Shown piece after piece: positions 32,342 to 42,445 of a stretch of DNA of 64,000 nt. Under the pieces are notes generated by a model. The model searched no databases. It saw only the letters and a program-made list of their open reading frames with translations, and was not told the DNA's origin. Every line of letters begins with the position of its first letter. Positions within the stretch are counted from its first letter, which is position 1. Position numbers and translations under genes: made by a program. The DNA is from Albugo candida (Eukaryota; Oomycota; Peronosporomycetes; Albuginales; Albuginaceae): assembly GCA_905220665.1 (NCBI GenBank), contig CAJNAR010000007.1, positions 1-64,000 on the forward strand. Direction: 5' to 3'.

Positions 32342-35300
32342 TTCCGTGAGCAAGTATTGGAACATGATATGCATGAAGGCCTTCTTTCATATACAACAGG
32401 CTTATTCAATTGGGAATCATTGTCTCTACCCCAATTATCGCGGAGATGATGTTTATAGGTAAGTCATTGTTGGCTACTGTAAGTAGATGCAACGCAATGT
32501 TTCATCATAAATATCAGTAGTAGCTATGAGTCAGACATTTGTTACAAGTCGAATTGCTATTTAATCATTGTCATTCGCCTAGCTACGTGCAGAGTACGAG
32601 GAGTGAGGCGTTCAACGAAGCTGTCCGTATAGTATTCGCAATTAACAAGACACTCCTGAGAGCCGCAATGCCGCGGAAACATGACTTTTGTATGTTGCTT
32701 TGATTTCCGAGAAAGATACAACACCTTAAGACGTAGAAAGGATCTGCTTTTGTGATGCTGAAATTTTCACTTAATTAGCCAAAGTTAAGGAAGCGAGCAG
32801 CCAATATGACGTAATTCGGCGTCCTAAAAAATTGATGATTTATGGTGGTGAAAACTCAGAAACGGAGAAGGAGAGTGAGAGCACTTATATAGCAATCTTA
32901 CGCGCTTATCAGAATTGACACGAATATCTTAAAAAATGAACCGATATTGTGTGCCAAAGGGTTCGACGTACAGTAGCTACATGCACTTTCCCGGTTGAGT
33001 CAAAGAAAGTACTGTTTAGAAAATTGATCTTTTGCGATTGCGCATCGATGATGGCTTGGACGGTCGTGCGTCCTCACGCGATCCATTGGTCGAATCGATT
33101 TATCTCAAATTTTTCACGATAATGTGGCAGTGGGGATATTATAATTGCTATCTCATGTCAATAAAACTTGATGTCCAGCGGCGAGTTTGCGTCCGACTAT
33201 CATCTAGGCGCAAGCGAAGATCGCCAATGCGTCCGAAAATTGTACTCATACACAACGAAAGATTGTGTTTCCCATTAGCCATCATCAATTTCAACAAAGT
33301 TCGACGTGCTGCCAGAAGTTTTTTTTATGAAAAATGCGAACAAGATTGGACCGGTGGGTAATTTTGGTATCGTGTCCTTGTATTGCCTCGCCTATGGAAT
33401 CGAATCTTCAAGGATTTGCCGTCCAGTTGGGGAATCGAGTTGTCTTGTAGAAATTTGCTCAGACGAAAAATTTCTTTCATGACGTGTAGAGCTACATTTC
33501 AGCCCGTCACGCACTGACTTCACATACTTATCCTCAAGGGAGGAATATTGGAAGCTCTTGCTCTATTAAATGATTGATTGGTGCTCCAAATATGATTCAA
33601 AGGCTTGTCGCTGAGTTTTGCAGTGATTTGGCTTTATATACTCATTCAACAATTTAGTGAAGAGCTATCTCTCGAATCAGAGATTGCAAGGCCGATTGCA
33701 GTAATGATTTCGTCGTCGCGACTTACCTGCGTCTATCAATTTAAATTCTTTCTACACAATAGATCCCTCTTGGTATTGATACCCATTGCGAGCATCTGTA
33801 TCCCGTCGGTCTTCTCAATTCTGGAAATTTTGTAAATTTTGATTGTTCCCTTCCTTTGTGACTTTGGAGTATTGACTGCATTTGTAGGATGAGCAAGTGG
33901 ACAAACAGCAACCGATGGTTTTGAGATGCATAAGGTATACATTTTTGGAGCTTCCAGTGCTTGGTCAATCCGGGCACCGAATTTTTGTACAAGAATGAGA
34001 TTTTGTATACTCGAGAATTTTTTGGAGGAAAGGGGCATCACATGTATTGTTTCAGCTGTCAAAGCCGGATCAGCGAGAATCCCTGAACATCGAGTAGATG
34101 TGACCTACCAGCGTAAGGAGTTCTCACACGTGTCCGAAGTAGAGCATTTTCTCCAGTATTCAAAAATCTCTATAGCAAAAGCATTTTGAATCTGAATGTG
34201 TGATCAGGAATTTGTGAAGATTCTACCCCTGCTGCCTTCCCGTCGCAAACATATCATTTTCTTCTAAGTGTTTTTTTTGTGTACTACCGTTCAGGTGACT
34301 TATACATCTGAGCCGAACTATGATTGCAGAGGTTGCAAAGAACGATACAGAACGACACTTCACTTTTTCGCCATTCTTGGAATGTAAGTTAAAGCTCATT
34401 CTACTCACGAACATCGCGTGTTTTCGTCAATCAGATCAACGAGTAATTCTGTTTGACGATTATATTGAGCAAGTATCACTTTAGACCAAAATCTCGCTCC
34501 TTTCTTTCCCTTTATGCTGGCTTATCGATTATTCATGCACGATATGCAGCTTTGTGAGCTTTTGATGCTTCGTTGAACATAGAAGATCTGCATACTCTCC
34601 ATATGGCAGAATGACAAGTATGCTATATCCTGGAAGATTTGAGCACAAACATAACGATTATAGCCCACTGATTACACTTGGACGCTAGTGAAATGAACTA
34701 AGCTAAACACGGAACATTTCCTGGCATTCGGAATATGGGGAATCGAAGGTGTGTTGTATTTGCGGTCAATCGTGCGAATATGTAAGCTTCGCATATATAC
34801 TCGAACTCGCACGGCCGCCCAATAGGCTACCTATTTTGTTTGTATGCCTAAGAAATTTTACTTGATCAGGATCCATTGATGAACATAGGCACAAAGATAA
34901 TGAATTGATTATAGCTCGCATTCTGTAAGTCTCTTGCAGAATCTCATAAGCCGCCCATATAATTCGGTATCTCCCAAAGCAGATCGTAAATGCTGCACGA
35001 TGACAACGACACCCAGCACCACGATAACCGATGATAGATTTGATCCAATGCAAGCATCAATATAGCACTTCTCTCGGAGCCGTTTTTTTACGTCACCTAT
35101 TTTCTTAGTGAATTGCAACAACTCGATAGTGGGCATTTGTGTAATCAATGGGATAAGAGGTAGAAATCATCGATATTACACAAATCTAAGGTGTAACTTG
35201 TTCCGGGACCCAATCACAGTCCTTACGACATCATTCACGCAATTCTTCTTGGTTGATCCGTCACAACAATGTTTCCATTTTATTTCTCCTCCTTACAATC

Positions 35301-36644
35301 TCCTGGACTTTACGCAATGATGAGGAAATAGTTCCGCTTGAACAAAACGTCAAGTACATCCTGGGTGACCGGTGTCCGTTCGTCCATTGCTTTCCCGAAT
35401 GCTACAACGTATTCTTACAAGGAAATATCGGCTAGTTAATTAGTAAGAAGAATACTTGCTGGTGTACTGATTGACACAGCGGGATAGGAACGTCGTCATA
35501 TCAACAGTGACTCTCGCAACTTTCTTCAGAGTACATTGATTTCTCATCAATGACATTTTAGAGTTGACTGCAAGTTGAGGTGCCCACAGTTGTAAGTTAA
35601 CAGACATTCCAGCATACGGTGAGACATGCACACAATTCATTAGTATGAATGATTGAGCATATTTCCGTAACACGTACGCAGTACGAGTATCACTACATGA
35701 GAGTAGAATTTTACTTATGCTTGCTGACACGGCGACGAAGCTCTGTCTCTGGAGTCGACGTAGGAAGGTCATTTGAGCTGCTTGAAAAATAAGCTGAGGC
35801 TACAAAATCGCGCCTGGTTCTCTATCGCGGACGACAACTCGATCAGCCAAATTTGCAGTCATAAGGTATTCATTCTCGCAACGCAAAGGGTACCACAACA
35901 CATTCTCTCGCTTCAAACAAGAGTGTTAGCTCATATTACTTGATTTTTCTCGGCAGGTTTGCCAAGCGCAAAGCTCTATTGAGGCATTGTAATACAGAAA
36001 TGATAATTAGAATATCAAATGGACACGACTCGTGGTATCACGTGCATGATAGCCTCGCCTATTTGTGCTGCCCACAAATCACCAAGGCTTTTAGATCTAC
36101 ACAGCGTTAAAGCAGTATCCGACAAAGAAAAAAACATGAGCGAGGCTTTTCTTCCGTTTACGATCGTTCTTTCAGAGGAAGCCTTGATCACAGCTGTAAA
36201 TACCAGCTTTGATTACACTTACAAAACATCGTGCTTGGCGAAGAGTAGCTCGTTTCTCACAATTTTGCGCTTGCGTGAAAGTCTATCCTTCACAAAATGC
36301 TGCCAGTCATATCGTCTTCTAAGTAGCCATTGGGATCAATTTCACATTGCCTTGCACAATTTTGCGCGCGTTATCTTCATATTGTCATGGACGAACCTCA
36401 AGAAACGATTGAAATATTGAACAAAAGCATTATATCTATGCATATACTAATAAATCTGCCAGCGTTCTATTGATGAAACCTCCCCACAAAACGGAATATT
36501 ACTCCGATTCTGTTTCCATCCTACTGCAACGCGAAAAGTTTCTCCAAATTTGAGCAGCTCAATAGCACTTTTGCATCGGCATTATTGGACAAAATTGAGA
36601 ATTTGTAGTCTTCTATAAAATTGGACTACTCCGTCGAGCTTCCA
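32342..36644. other. 4.3-kb gene-poor stretch
   Basis: Only short open frames occur (33032-33361 plus, 33736-34062 minus, 35440-35772 minus, 36019-36420 plus). None shows a known motif, a clear signal peptide or supporting splice structure. No tandem repeats, rRNA or complete tRNA are visible. It could hide small or multi-exon lineage-specific genes, but nothing here can be supported from sequence alone. Confidence 0.4.
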
Positions 36645-37847
36645 TCATTGTTCCGACTCGTTCAAAATCGCGAGAATCGATCCACGATTCGAAGTTCTTT
36701 TCGAAATGAACGTATTTAGCTGGCCTGCTTGTACGCTTGATACTGGATGAGCATCCCAATGAGAATTGTCTTCTACTTGACCAAAGAAATTACGGAACTG
36801 ATTCTTGTTTCTGGACATATCATTCCTCTGATGACTTAAATCAAACGATTGGGAATTTGACGATGATCGATGATTGAGATTATCAGAGAGATTACTGTTT
36901 GATTGCAGAGTATCTCTTGAATCCGATGATGGTACCATATATTTCGACTTGAACGCTTTCGATTTTCCTCTTGCTTGGTTTGAGGAAGATCTGACTCTTG
37001 CGTCTGCTTGAGCTTTCCGACTTTTCGAATTAGGATTTTCAATTACCAAGCTCAGTTCTTTTCGCAATTTTTGGGCTCGTGCATGGATTCGGTTCCGATT
37101 TATGTTTATAGGATTCCCAGCCAGAGCTTCCAAAGTTGTAATTTTGTTTATTATACTCCGAATTCGTCGATGGGGCCATCGAACTAAGCCATTTTTCCGA
37201 CAGATTTTCTTCATCAAAGTGATACAAACTCCCAGTTCTTTGGCAACAACCGTCATCGGCTTGTTGAAATATGGTCGAAGCTCATTCAGTGTGAATTCTT
37301 TCACATTTAGGTCTGCGACTTTTATCATATGATTGGCATCTTCCATTTCATGACACGAAGCTCCCATTACCCTCGTTACTTGATGGTAACTTTTTCGTTC
37401 AGGATATATAATTTGGCTAGGAGGAGTGTGTGTGGGCACGGACATCCAACCTGACACAACTTTGGGTTCAAGATTTGTGCCTGCACACATATCCTCTTGC
37501 CCTTTGAGTATAATTCTCTGGGAATGCAGAGACGATAGTATTGCTTGACGCTCTCCGCTATCCATGTTGCGCGTATTACACCTTGCACTATTGTCCCACT
37601 GGTCATACTGGCACATTCTCTTATGCTCCAAATGTATACATGAAAATACGCAATCTACTTCACTTGAATGGCTCGATAGTTGAGATATGGTGGACGGAGT
37701 GCTGTTACCTTCATATAGACTTGGCTTGCTTTCCAGGTTGGGGTTTGTTCGCATGGGGAATGGTGATCGGCAACTGATTTTGATATTGTGACTACGCGTC
37801 ATTCGTTTATGGTGCTCGTAAGGATTATTGCCATTGGATTGTATCAT
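36645..37847 (-). CDS. RWP-RK domain transcription factor
   Basis: 400-residue single-exon protein. Residues about 184-235 form an RWP-RK DNA-binding domain: LRPYFNKPMTVVAKELGVC, TLMKKICRKNGLVRW, then RWPHRRIRSI (the signature RWP-x-RK reads RWPHRR here). RWP-RK proteins are DNA-binding regulators known from plants (nitrogen response, gamete fate) and are also found in oomycetes. A helical basic segment follows (RARAQKLRKELS, about 255-270), then a Ser/Asn-rich low-complexity tail. The N-terminal 180 residues have no recognised domain. The start is the first ATG of the frame. The conservative Arg for Lys change in the signature is tolerated in known members. Confidence 0.88.
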   Translation of the reverse strand: MIQSNGNNPYEHHKRMTRSHNIKISCRSPFPMRTNPNLESKPSLYEGNSTPSTISQLSSHSSEVDCVFSCIHLEHKRMCQYDQWDNSARCNTRNMDSGERQAILSSLHSQRIILKGQEDMCAGTNLEPKVVSGWMSVPTHTPPSQIIYPERKSYHQVTRVMGASCHEMEDANHMIKVADLNVKEFTLNELRPYFNKPMTVVAKELGVCITLMKKICRKNGLVRWPHRRIRSIINKITTLEALAGNPININRNRIHARAQKLRKELSLVIENPNSKSRKAQADARVRSSSNQARGKSKAFKSKYMVPSSDSRDTLQSNSNLSDNLNHRSSSNSQSFDLSHQRNDMSRNKNQFRNFFGQVEDNSHWDAHPVSSVQAGQLNTFISKRTSNRGSILAILNESEQ

Positions 37848-38252
37848 ACCGTTGGCCCTGTTGCATGTACAGCGCTTTTAGTCCAATCTAGTAAATGAAT
37901 TTTTGGCTCGCAACTGTCCCTACACAAAACATTTTGGAAGTTGGTAAATTTCAAACAAGCTGGCGAATGAAGAGACTAAAATATCAAAGTGGTCTATCAT
38001 GGAATGGAAACTGCCATGAACCCACCGAAATAAAAGTGCACCGATCCAACATTACCTACTTTTGACAAACGAGCCGACAATAATTTTTGTATCGAATTGG
38101 AAGGTTCGCTTTTGCTCTGTAACCATTAATAAAGGGTCTTACTCTCTATAAGGGATAAGAGCTATTCGGTATACATATCTAGCCAATCATAGGAAGTAGT
38201 CAAAACGCTAAAGCTTTTTTGAAAGCGGAACAGACGCTATGAACGGACAATA
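37848..38252. other. Intergenic
   Basis: About 400 bp between the divergent RWP-RK gene and the tandem duplication. No feature is visible beyond AT-rich promoter-like sequence. Confidence 0.4.
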
Positions 38253-39417
38253 ATATGACGTTTTCAGGATGATCGCAGTGATTTTTCGTGGTTTGAAACG
38301 GAGCGGACGTACGCCACAAGAGCAATTATTAAGAAAGCATAGTAGATTTTATCATTATATCGCACAATGGTGATTTTAAATGTGTATGTAAAACGGTAGC
38401 GAAATATGAGATGCAAATTTAGAGATGTTTGTGTGCCGCGCTGGATCGCCTTCTATATCACATCCTTTGCCACCTCCTTAAGATGATCGACTGATCGTGT
38501 GTAATCGAAGGAAACATACTGAATCTGGACTGACTCGAATCGTGATGTACCGTGATGACTTTATTATAGCTTTTATCGGCTCGTTGAATGCTGATCTTAT
38601 CAGTATTAATTCCCTATAGGAGACCCATTCCAAATTGTAAAGGCTGGAACATAGTCACATTCTCAAATCAAAATGCGAAAACTTATCTGTCAGACGCTCT
38701 TCATGTATTTATCCATCGATGCACATGATGTGAGCGTTTGCAAAGACGCAACATACTTCATTTCAGACGATCGTGGTGATATTTGCGCCGGTTCTGGATC
38801 CCAACCATCGGGAAAAGCGTGTCCCGTGAAACACGATATTGCGGTGGAGAGCTGCCGCGTGGAATTGGCGACTTACAAGATAGATTCTTCTACATGTGTT
38901 GCGAAAGAGGACGCAGTATGTGACATTGTCGGGAACAATACGTGGGGATGTATTTTTCCGTCCATTGGATGTAACAAAACGAAACCTGTTGCGGAATGCC
39001 CGGCCTGGACTCTGACGGGAACGGATTGGATCAACCCAAATTTTACAAAGTCTATCAAGGAGTTGCCTCAAGTCATCCCTGATGAACTTACTCAGGAGAA
39101 CTGGTTCACGCAAGAGACACCCGCTTCGGACCTTACCAGTGGATGTGAAAATATCAGAATACCTGCTGCGACACCTCGGCCAACAAAAAGTATTTCAAAC
39201 AAGCAAACGGACGATCCTACGTCTATATCCCATGTCTTCCCCAGTAAAGGAAAAGATCAGCAGAACGAGCACGGTTATCATCACCATTGCCGTTGCTGCA
39301 GCTGCGATAGCTGCTATTACAACTTATCCAACCTCCCTTTGGACCACACAAGCCGATGGATATATTCACCATCGCACCAAATCGACATGGAAAAATGGTT
39401 CAATGGGAGAGCATATC
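38253..39417 (+). repeat. Tandem duplication unit 1 (1165-bp offset)
   Basis: Bases 38253-39317 match 39418-40484 almost perfectly, including 420 bp of upstream sequence. The only clear difference is a missing TA near 39230. The unit ends with about 100 bp of foreign sequence (39318-39417) matching the LINE at 14583-14688. The near identity shows a recent event or gene conversion. Confidence 0.92.
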
Positions 39418-39437
39418 ATATGACGTTTTCAGGATGA
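38673..39437 (+). pseudogene. Cys-rich secreted/membrane protein, broken copy 1
   Basis: Shares its first 187 codons exactly with the gene at 39838. A 2-base deletion after the TSIS codons then shifts the frame. The original membrane-anchor codons are read in a wrong frame and run into the LINE-derived patch before stopping at 39437. The predicted product keeps a Cys-rich ectodomain but loses the transmembrane segment. If expressed it could be a soluble variant of its neighbour; more simply it is a decayed copy. Confidence 0.7.
39315..39419 (+). mobile_element. LINE-derived patch at duplication junction
   Basis: 105 bp, about 95% identical to the reverse complement of 14583-14688, inside the C-terminal region of the LINE. 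It has neither LINE end, so it is not an ordinary insertion. It replaces the 3' end of copy 1 and directly joins the start of unit 2. Confidence 0.85.
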
Positions 39438-40484
39438 TCGCAGTGATTTTTCGTGGTTTGAAACGGAGCGGACGTACGCCACAAGAGCAATTATTAAGAA
39501 AGCATAGTAGATTTTATCATTATATCGCACAATGGTGATTTTAAATGTGTATGTAAAACGGTAGCGAAATATGAGATGCAAATTTAGAGATGTTTGTGTG
39601 CCGCGCTGGATCGCCTTCTATATCACATCCTTTGCCACCTCCTTAAGATGATCGACTGATCGTGTGTAATCGAAGGAAACATACTGAATCTGGACTGACT
39701 CGAATCGTGATGTACCGTGATGACTTTATTATAGCTTTTATCGGCTCGTTGAATGCTGATCTTATCAGTATTAATTCCCTATAGGAGACCCATTCCAAAT
39801 TGTAAAGGCTGGAACATAGTCACATTCTCAAATCAAAATGCGAAAACTTATCTGTCAGACGCTCTTCATGTATTTATCCATCGATGCACATGATGTGAGC
39901 GTTTGCAAAGACGCAACATACTTCATTTCAGACGATCGTGGTGATATTTGCGCCGGTTCTGGATCCCAACCATCGGGAAAAGCGTGTCCCGTGAAACACG
40001 ATATTGCGGTGGAGAGCTGCCGCGTGGAATTGGCGACTTACAAGATAGATTCTTCTACATGTGTTGCGAAAGAGGACGCAGTATGTGACATTGTCGGGAA
40101 CAATACGTGGGGATGTATTTTTCCGTCCATTGGATGTAACAAAACGAAACCTGTTGCGGAATGCCCGGCCTGGACTCTGACGGGAACGGATTGGATCAAC
40201 CCAAATTTTACAAAGTCTATCAAGGAGTTGCCTCAAGTCATCCCTGATGAACTTACTCAGGAGAACTGGTTCACGCAAGAGACACCCGCTTCGGACCTTA
40301 CCAGTGGATGTGAAAATATCAGAATACCTGCTGCGACACCTCGGCCAACAAAAAGTATTTCAAACAAGCAAACGGACGATCCTACGTCTATATCTACCAT
40401 GTCTTCCCCAGTAAAGGAAAAGATCAGCAGAACGAGCACGGTTATCATCACCATTGCCGTTGCTGCAGCTGCGATAGCTGCTAC
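39418..40484 (+). repeat. Tandem duplication unit 2
   Basis: Second member of the duplication (matches 38253-39317). It continues without interruption into the intact 3' end of the gene, so it is probably the parental arrangement at this side. Confidence 0.92.
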
Positions 40485-40617
40485 TGTCGGTGTTGCCGTT
40501 GCTGCAGCTGCGATAGCTGCTACTGTCGGTGTTGCCGCTTTGGTGCGCTATCATTTGGCCCGGGAAACAGCTCTCGAGAATGCCTATCGAATGGACCTTG
40601 TCTTGACACCAAGATGA
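39838..40617 (+). CDS. Cys-rich type I membrane or secreted protein, copy 2
   Basis: 259 residues. A short N-terminal hydrophobic stretch (LICQTLFMYLSI) may be a signal peptide. The ectodomain (about 20-190) has ten regularly spaced Cys (DVSVC, GDIC, GKAC, ESC, STC, DAVC, WGC, IGC, AEC, SGC) and N-glycosylation-type sites (NNT, NFT). A Ser/Thr-rich stalk follows, then an Ala/Val-rich membrane segment. That segment is enlarged by an exact in-frame 39-bp tandem repeat (40453-40491 and 40492-40530, 13 codons each). A short tail ends RMDLVLTPR. I do not recognise the ectodomain family. The layout and duplication suit a surface or host-facing protein. Confidence 0.75.
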   Translation: MRKLICQTLFMYLSIDAHDVSVCKDATYFISDDRGDICAGSGSQPSGKACPVKHDIAVESCRVELATYKIDSSTCVAKEDAVCDIVGNNTWGCIFPSIGCNKTKPVAECPAWTLTGTDWINPNFTKSIKELPQVIPDELTQENWFTQETPASDLTSGCENIRIPAATPRPTKSISNKQTDDPTSISTMSSPVKEKISRTSTVIITIAVAAAAIAATVGVAVAAAAIAATVGVAALVRYHLARETALENAYRMDLVLTPR

Positions 40618-40919
40618 GGAATGATGCACGCCGCAAGTTTTTTTTTCTTTTCCAGTAGATAATCATGAAGCAGTAAGAGGAAGCGAAAAATTGAGTCGAA
40701 CTTTTCACAAATACAAAATTCATGATTTAAATTGTTGATTTTCGACCAATCGGTCAAGATAAGGCGATCTTGTATTCATTAATTACCTATCATGTGTGAT
40801 ATAAGGTATCACTACCATATAAGTGGCTATAAACGTTTCGTCTGATTGATTGGTTAAAATCAAGCGTTGGTGGAGATCTCGCCGCAGCCTTCTTCTGCAT
40901 CTGCATATACACGTTCGAA

Positions 40920-41347
40920 ATGGTCAAAGAAACAAAGACGCGCAGCACCAAACGCTCCCCAGATGTTGTCGCACGGGATTACACAATCAATATGCACAAA
41001 CGTCTTCATGGAGTGTATGTACTTCCACATTCATTGCCTTTTAGCGACTTGTACGCTAACCCAAATTCACTTCCATTAGAACCTTCAAGTGTAAGGCTCC
41101 TCGAGCGATTCGGGAGATCAAGATATTTGCACAAAAGGCGATGAAGACTTGCGATGTCCGTGTTGATCCCAGATTGAACAAGTTTCTCTGGTCGCAAGGA
41201 ATCAAAAGCGTTCCAAGACGTGTTCGAATTCGACTTTCTCGTAAGCGTAACGATGACGAAGATGCCAAGGAAAAGCTGTACACACTTGTCGAGCACGTTC
41301 AAGTCGCATCAGTGAAAGGATTACAAACAGAGACTGTTGACGAATAA
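40920..41347 (+). CDS. RPL31: 60S ribosomal protein L31 (eL31)
   Basis: Two exons, 40920-41014 and 41080-41347, with a 65-bp intron (GTATGT...CATTAG). The 120-residue product has every block of the family: the N-terminal [13 protein letters not shown], then across the junction [16 protein letters not shown] (the splice falls inside the Val codon), [30 protein letters not shown], and the end [19 protein letters not shown]. It is a component of the large ribosomal subunit near the peptide exit tunnel. The length equals the usual one (about 120-125). The splice was set by restoring the conserved GFKK-like region; unspliced, the frame would continue with unrelated sequence. Confidence 0.96.
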
Positions 41348-41493
41348 AGACAAGTTGGGGAGAAATATAAACAAACGTGACCGAGATACCACTTCTTTTA
41401 CCATTCCAATGAAAATTATAACGCTATCATTGCTATGCTGAGCCTCACAGCACATATGCACAGCTTACTTGCCCATCTTGTAGCTATACATCC

Positions 41494-41983
41494 TCATCCG
41501 AACATTTTGGCAAGCTCGAGGATATATTTGCCTTCCTTGTACTTTTGGCTTTCTTCTTGCGCCTCTTCCTAGCATCACGAGATGAAAGCTCGGATTACGT
41601 GAATAGGAAGACTTGCACCTACATATCTCCATCCCACAGGATTCCAGCAACTCTTGCAAAATATGTCAACGACAACATGCACTCCTGTCATAAGCACCCG
41701 TTCTTCCGGGTGTCCAGAGACAATATTCACGCTACTTGCTCAAAGAGTTGGATGACTTCCTGGAGCGTAAATCGCAACATGAAACGTACGCTAAGTCGAA
41801 AAGATATGCTTTCCCACTTCGACCTTGAAAATTCTACAAGATCGAATGGCATCACGCTTGCTTATTGAGGTGTTTGATTTTCACCTTCGATATTATTGCG
41901 TCTCTGGTGGACAAGTGCGTGCTGCATTTTCGACATTCAAATACTCGAGGTCCATCGAGATACAATTTGAACACACGTCCCAT
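41494..41983 (-). CDS. Yippee-like zinc-binding protein
   Basis: Four exons on the minus strand: 41983-41885, 41833-41790, 41731-41623 and 41568-41494, with introns of 51, 58 and 54 bp. Joined, they give 108 residues with the two Yippee CxxC pairs (CRKC in exon 1, CKSC in exon 3). The intervening conserved blocks are present: AYLFDLAVN across the second junction, EERVLMTGVHVVVDI, GWRY at the third donor, and YKEGKYILELAKM at the end. Yippee domains bind one zinc and share a fold with cereblon and Mis18; the cellular role is not well settled. The gene is convergent with RPL31, 146 bp from its stop. The first intron has a weak donor (GTGAAA) but is required by the family sequence. Confidence 0.9.
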
Positions 41984-42445
41984 ATTCAAGTGGCAGAATA
42001 CTCTACTCCAGGTTGAAGCTTTATTCGAATCGCCGACCATCACCTGTACTGTTATAGATAATACCTAGGCTAACGTTATAGTATACGTATTCAGTACCTC
42101 GAAATATTAGTCTATTAGTCGTCGTATAGTTTGATAACCTCTCGTATCATCCCTTCACAGACTCATTTTTCTTGACGCAGATTGCATCGTGCTCCTTGTG
42201 TCCAGAATGGTCTGCGCAACAAGTACATGAGGTCATCAACTACGCTTTTATAAAAGTGAGCGCGTATGGAACGTTAGGGAGTCTGTATATCGGTATAGGC
42301 TTCTTCGGTGCTTGCGTTTTGCGAAAAAGCTTGGCAGGATATCAGACTGATTCTGTATAGCGCTTGTAATGCTCGAACCAATCCGATACGTTCATTACGT
42401 GTCTTTTGTTCAATCACTGCTTCTTCGTTCCACTTTGTGTGCCAA
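41984..42445. other. Intergenic, divergent promoter region
   Basis: 462 bp between the starts of the Yippee gene and the PI4-kinase gene, which point away from each other. No further coding or RNA feature seen. Confidence 0.5.

Noticed and set aside
38763..40278. Identical 116-codon minus frames at 38763-39113 and 39928-40278
   Set aside because: Antisense shadows of the duplicated Cys-rich protein; their identity reflects the tandem duplication.
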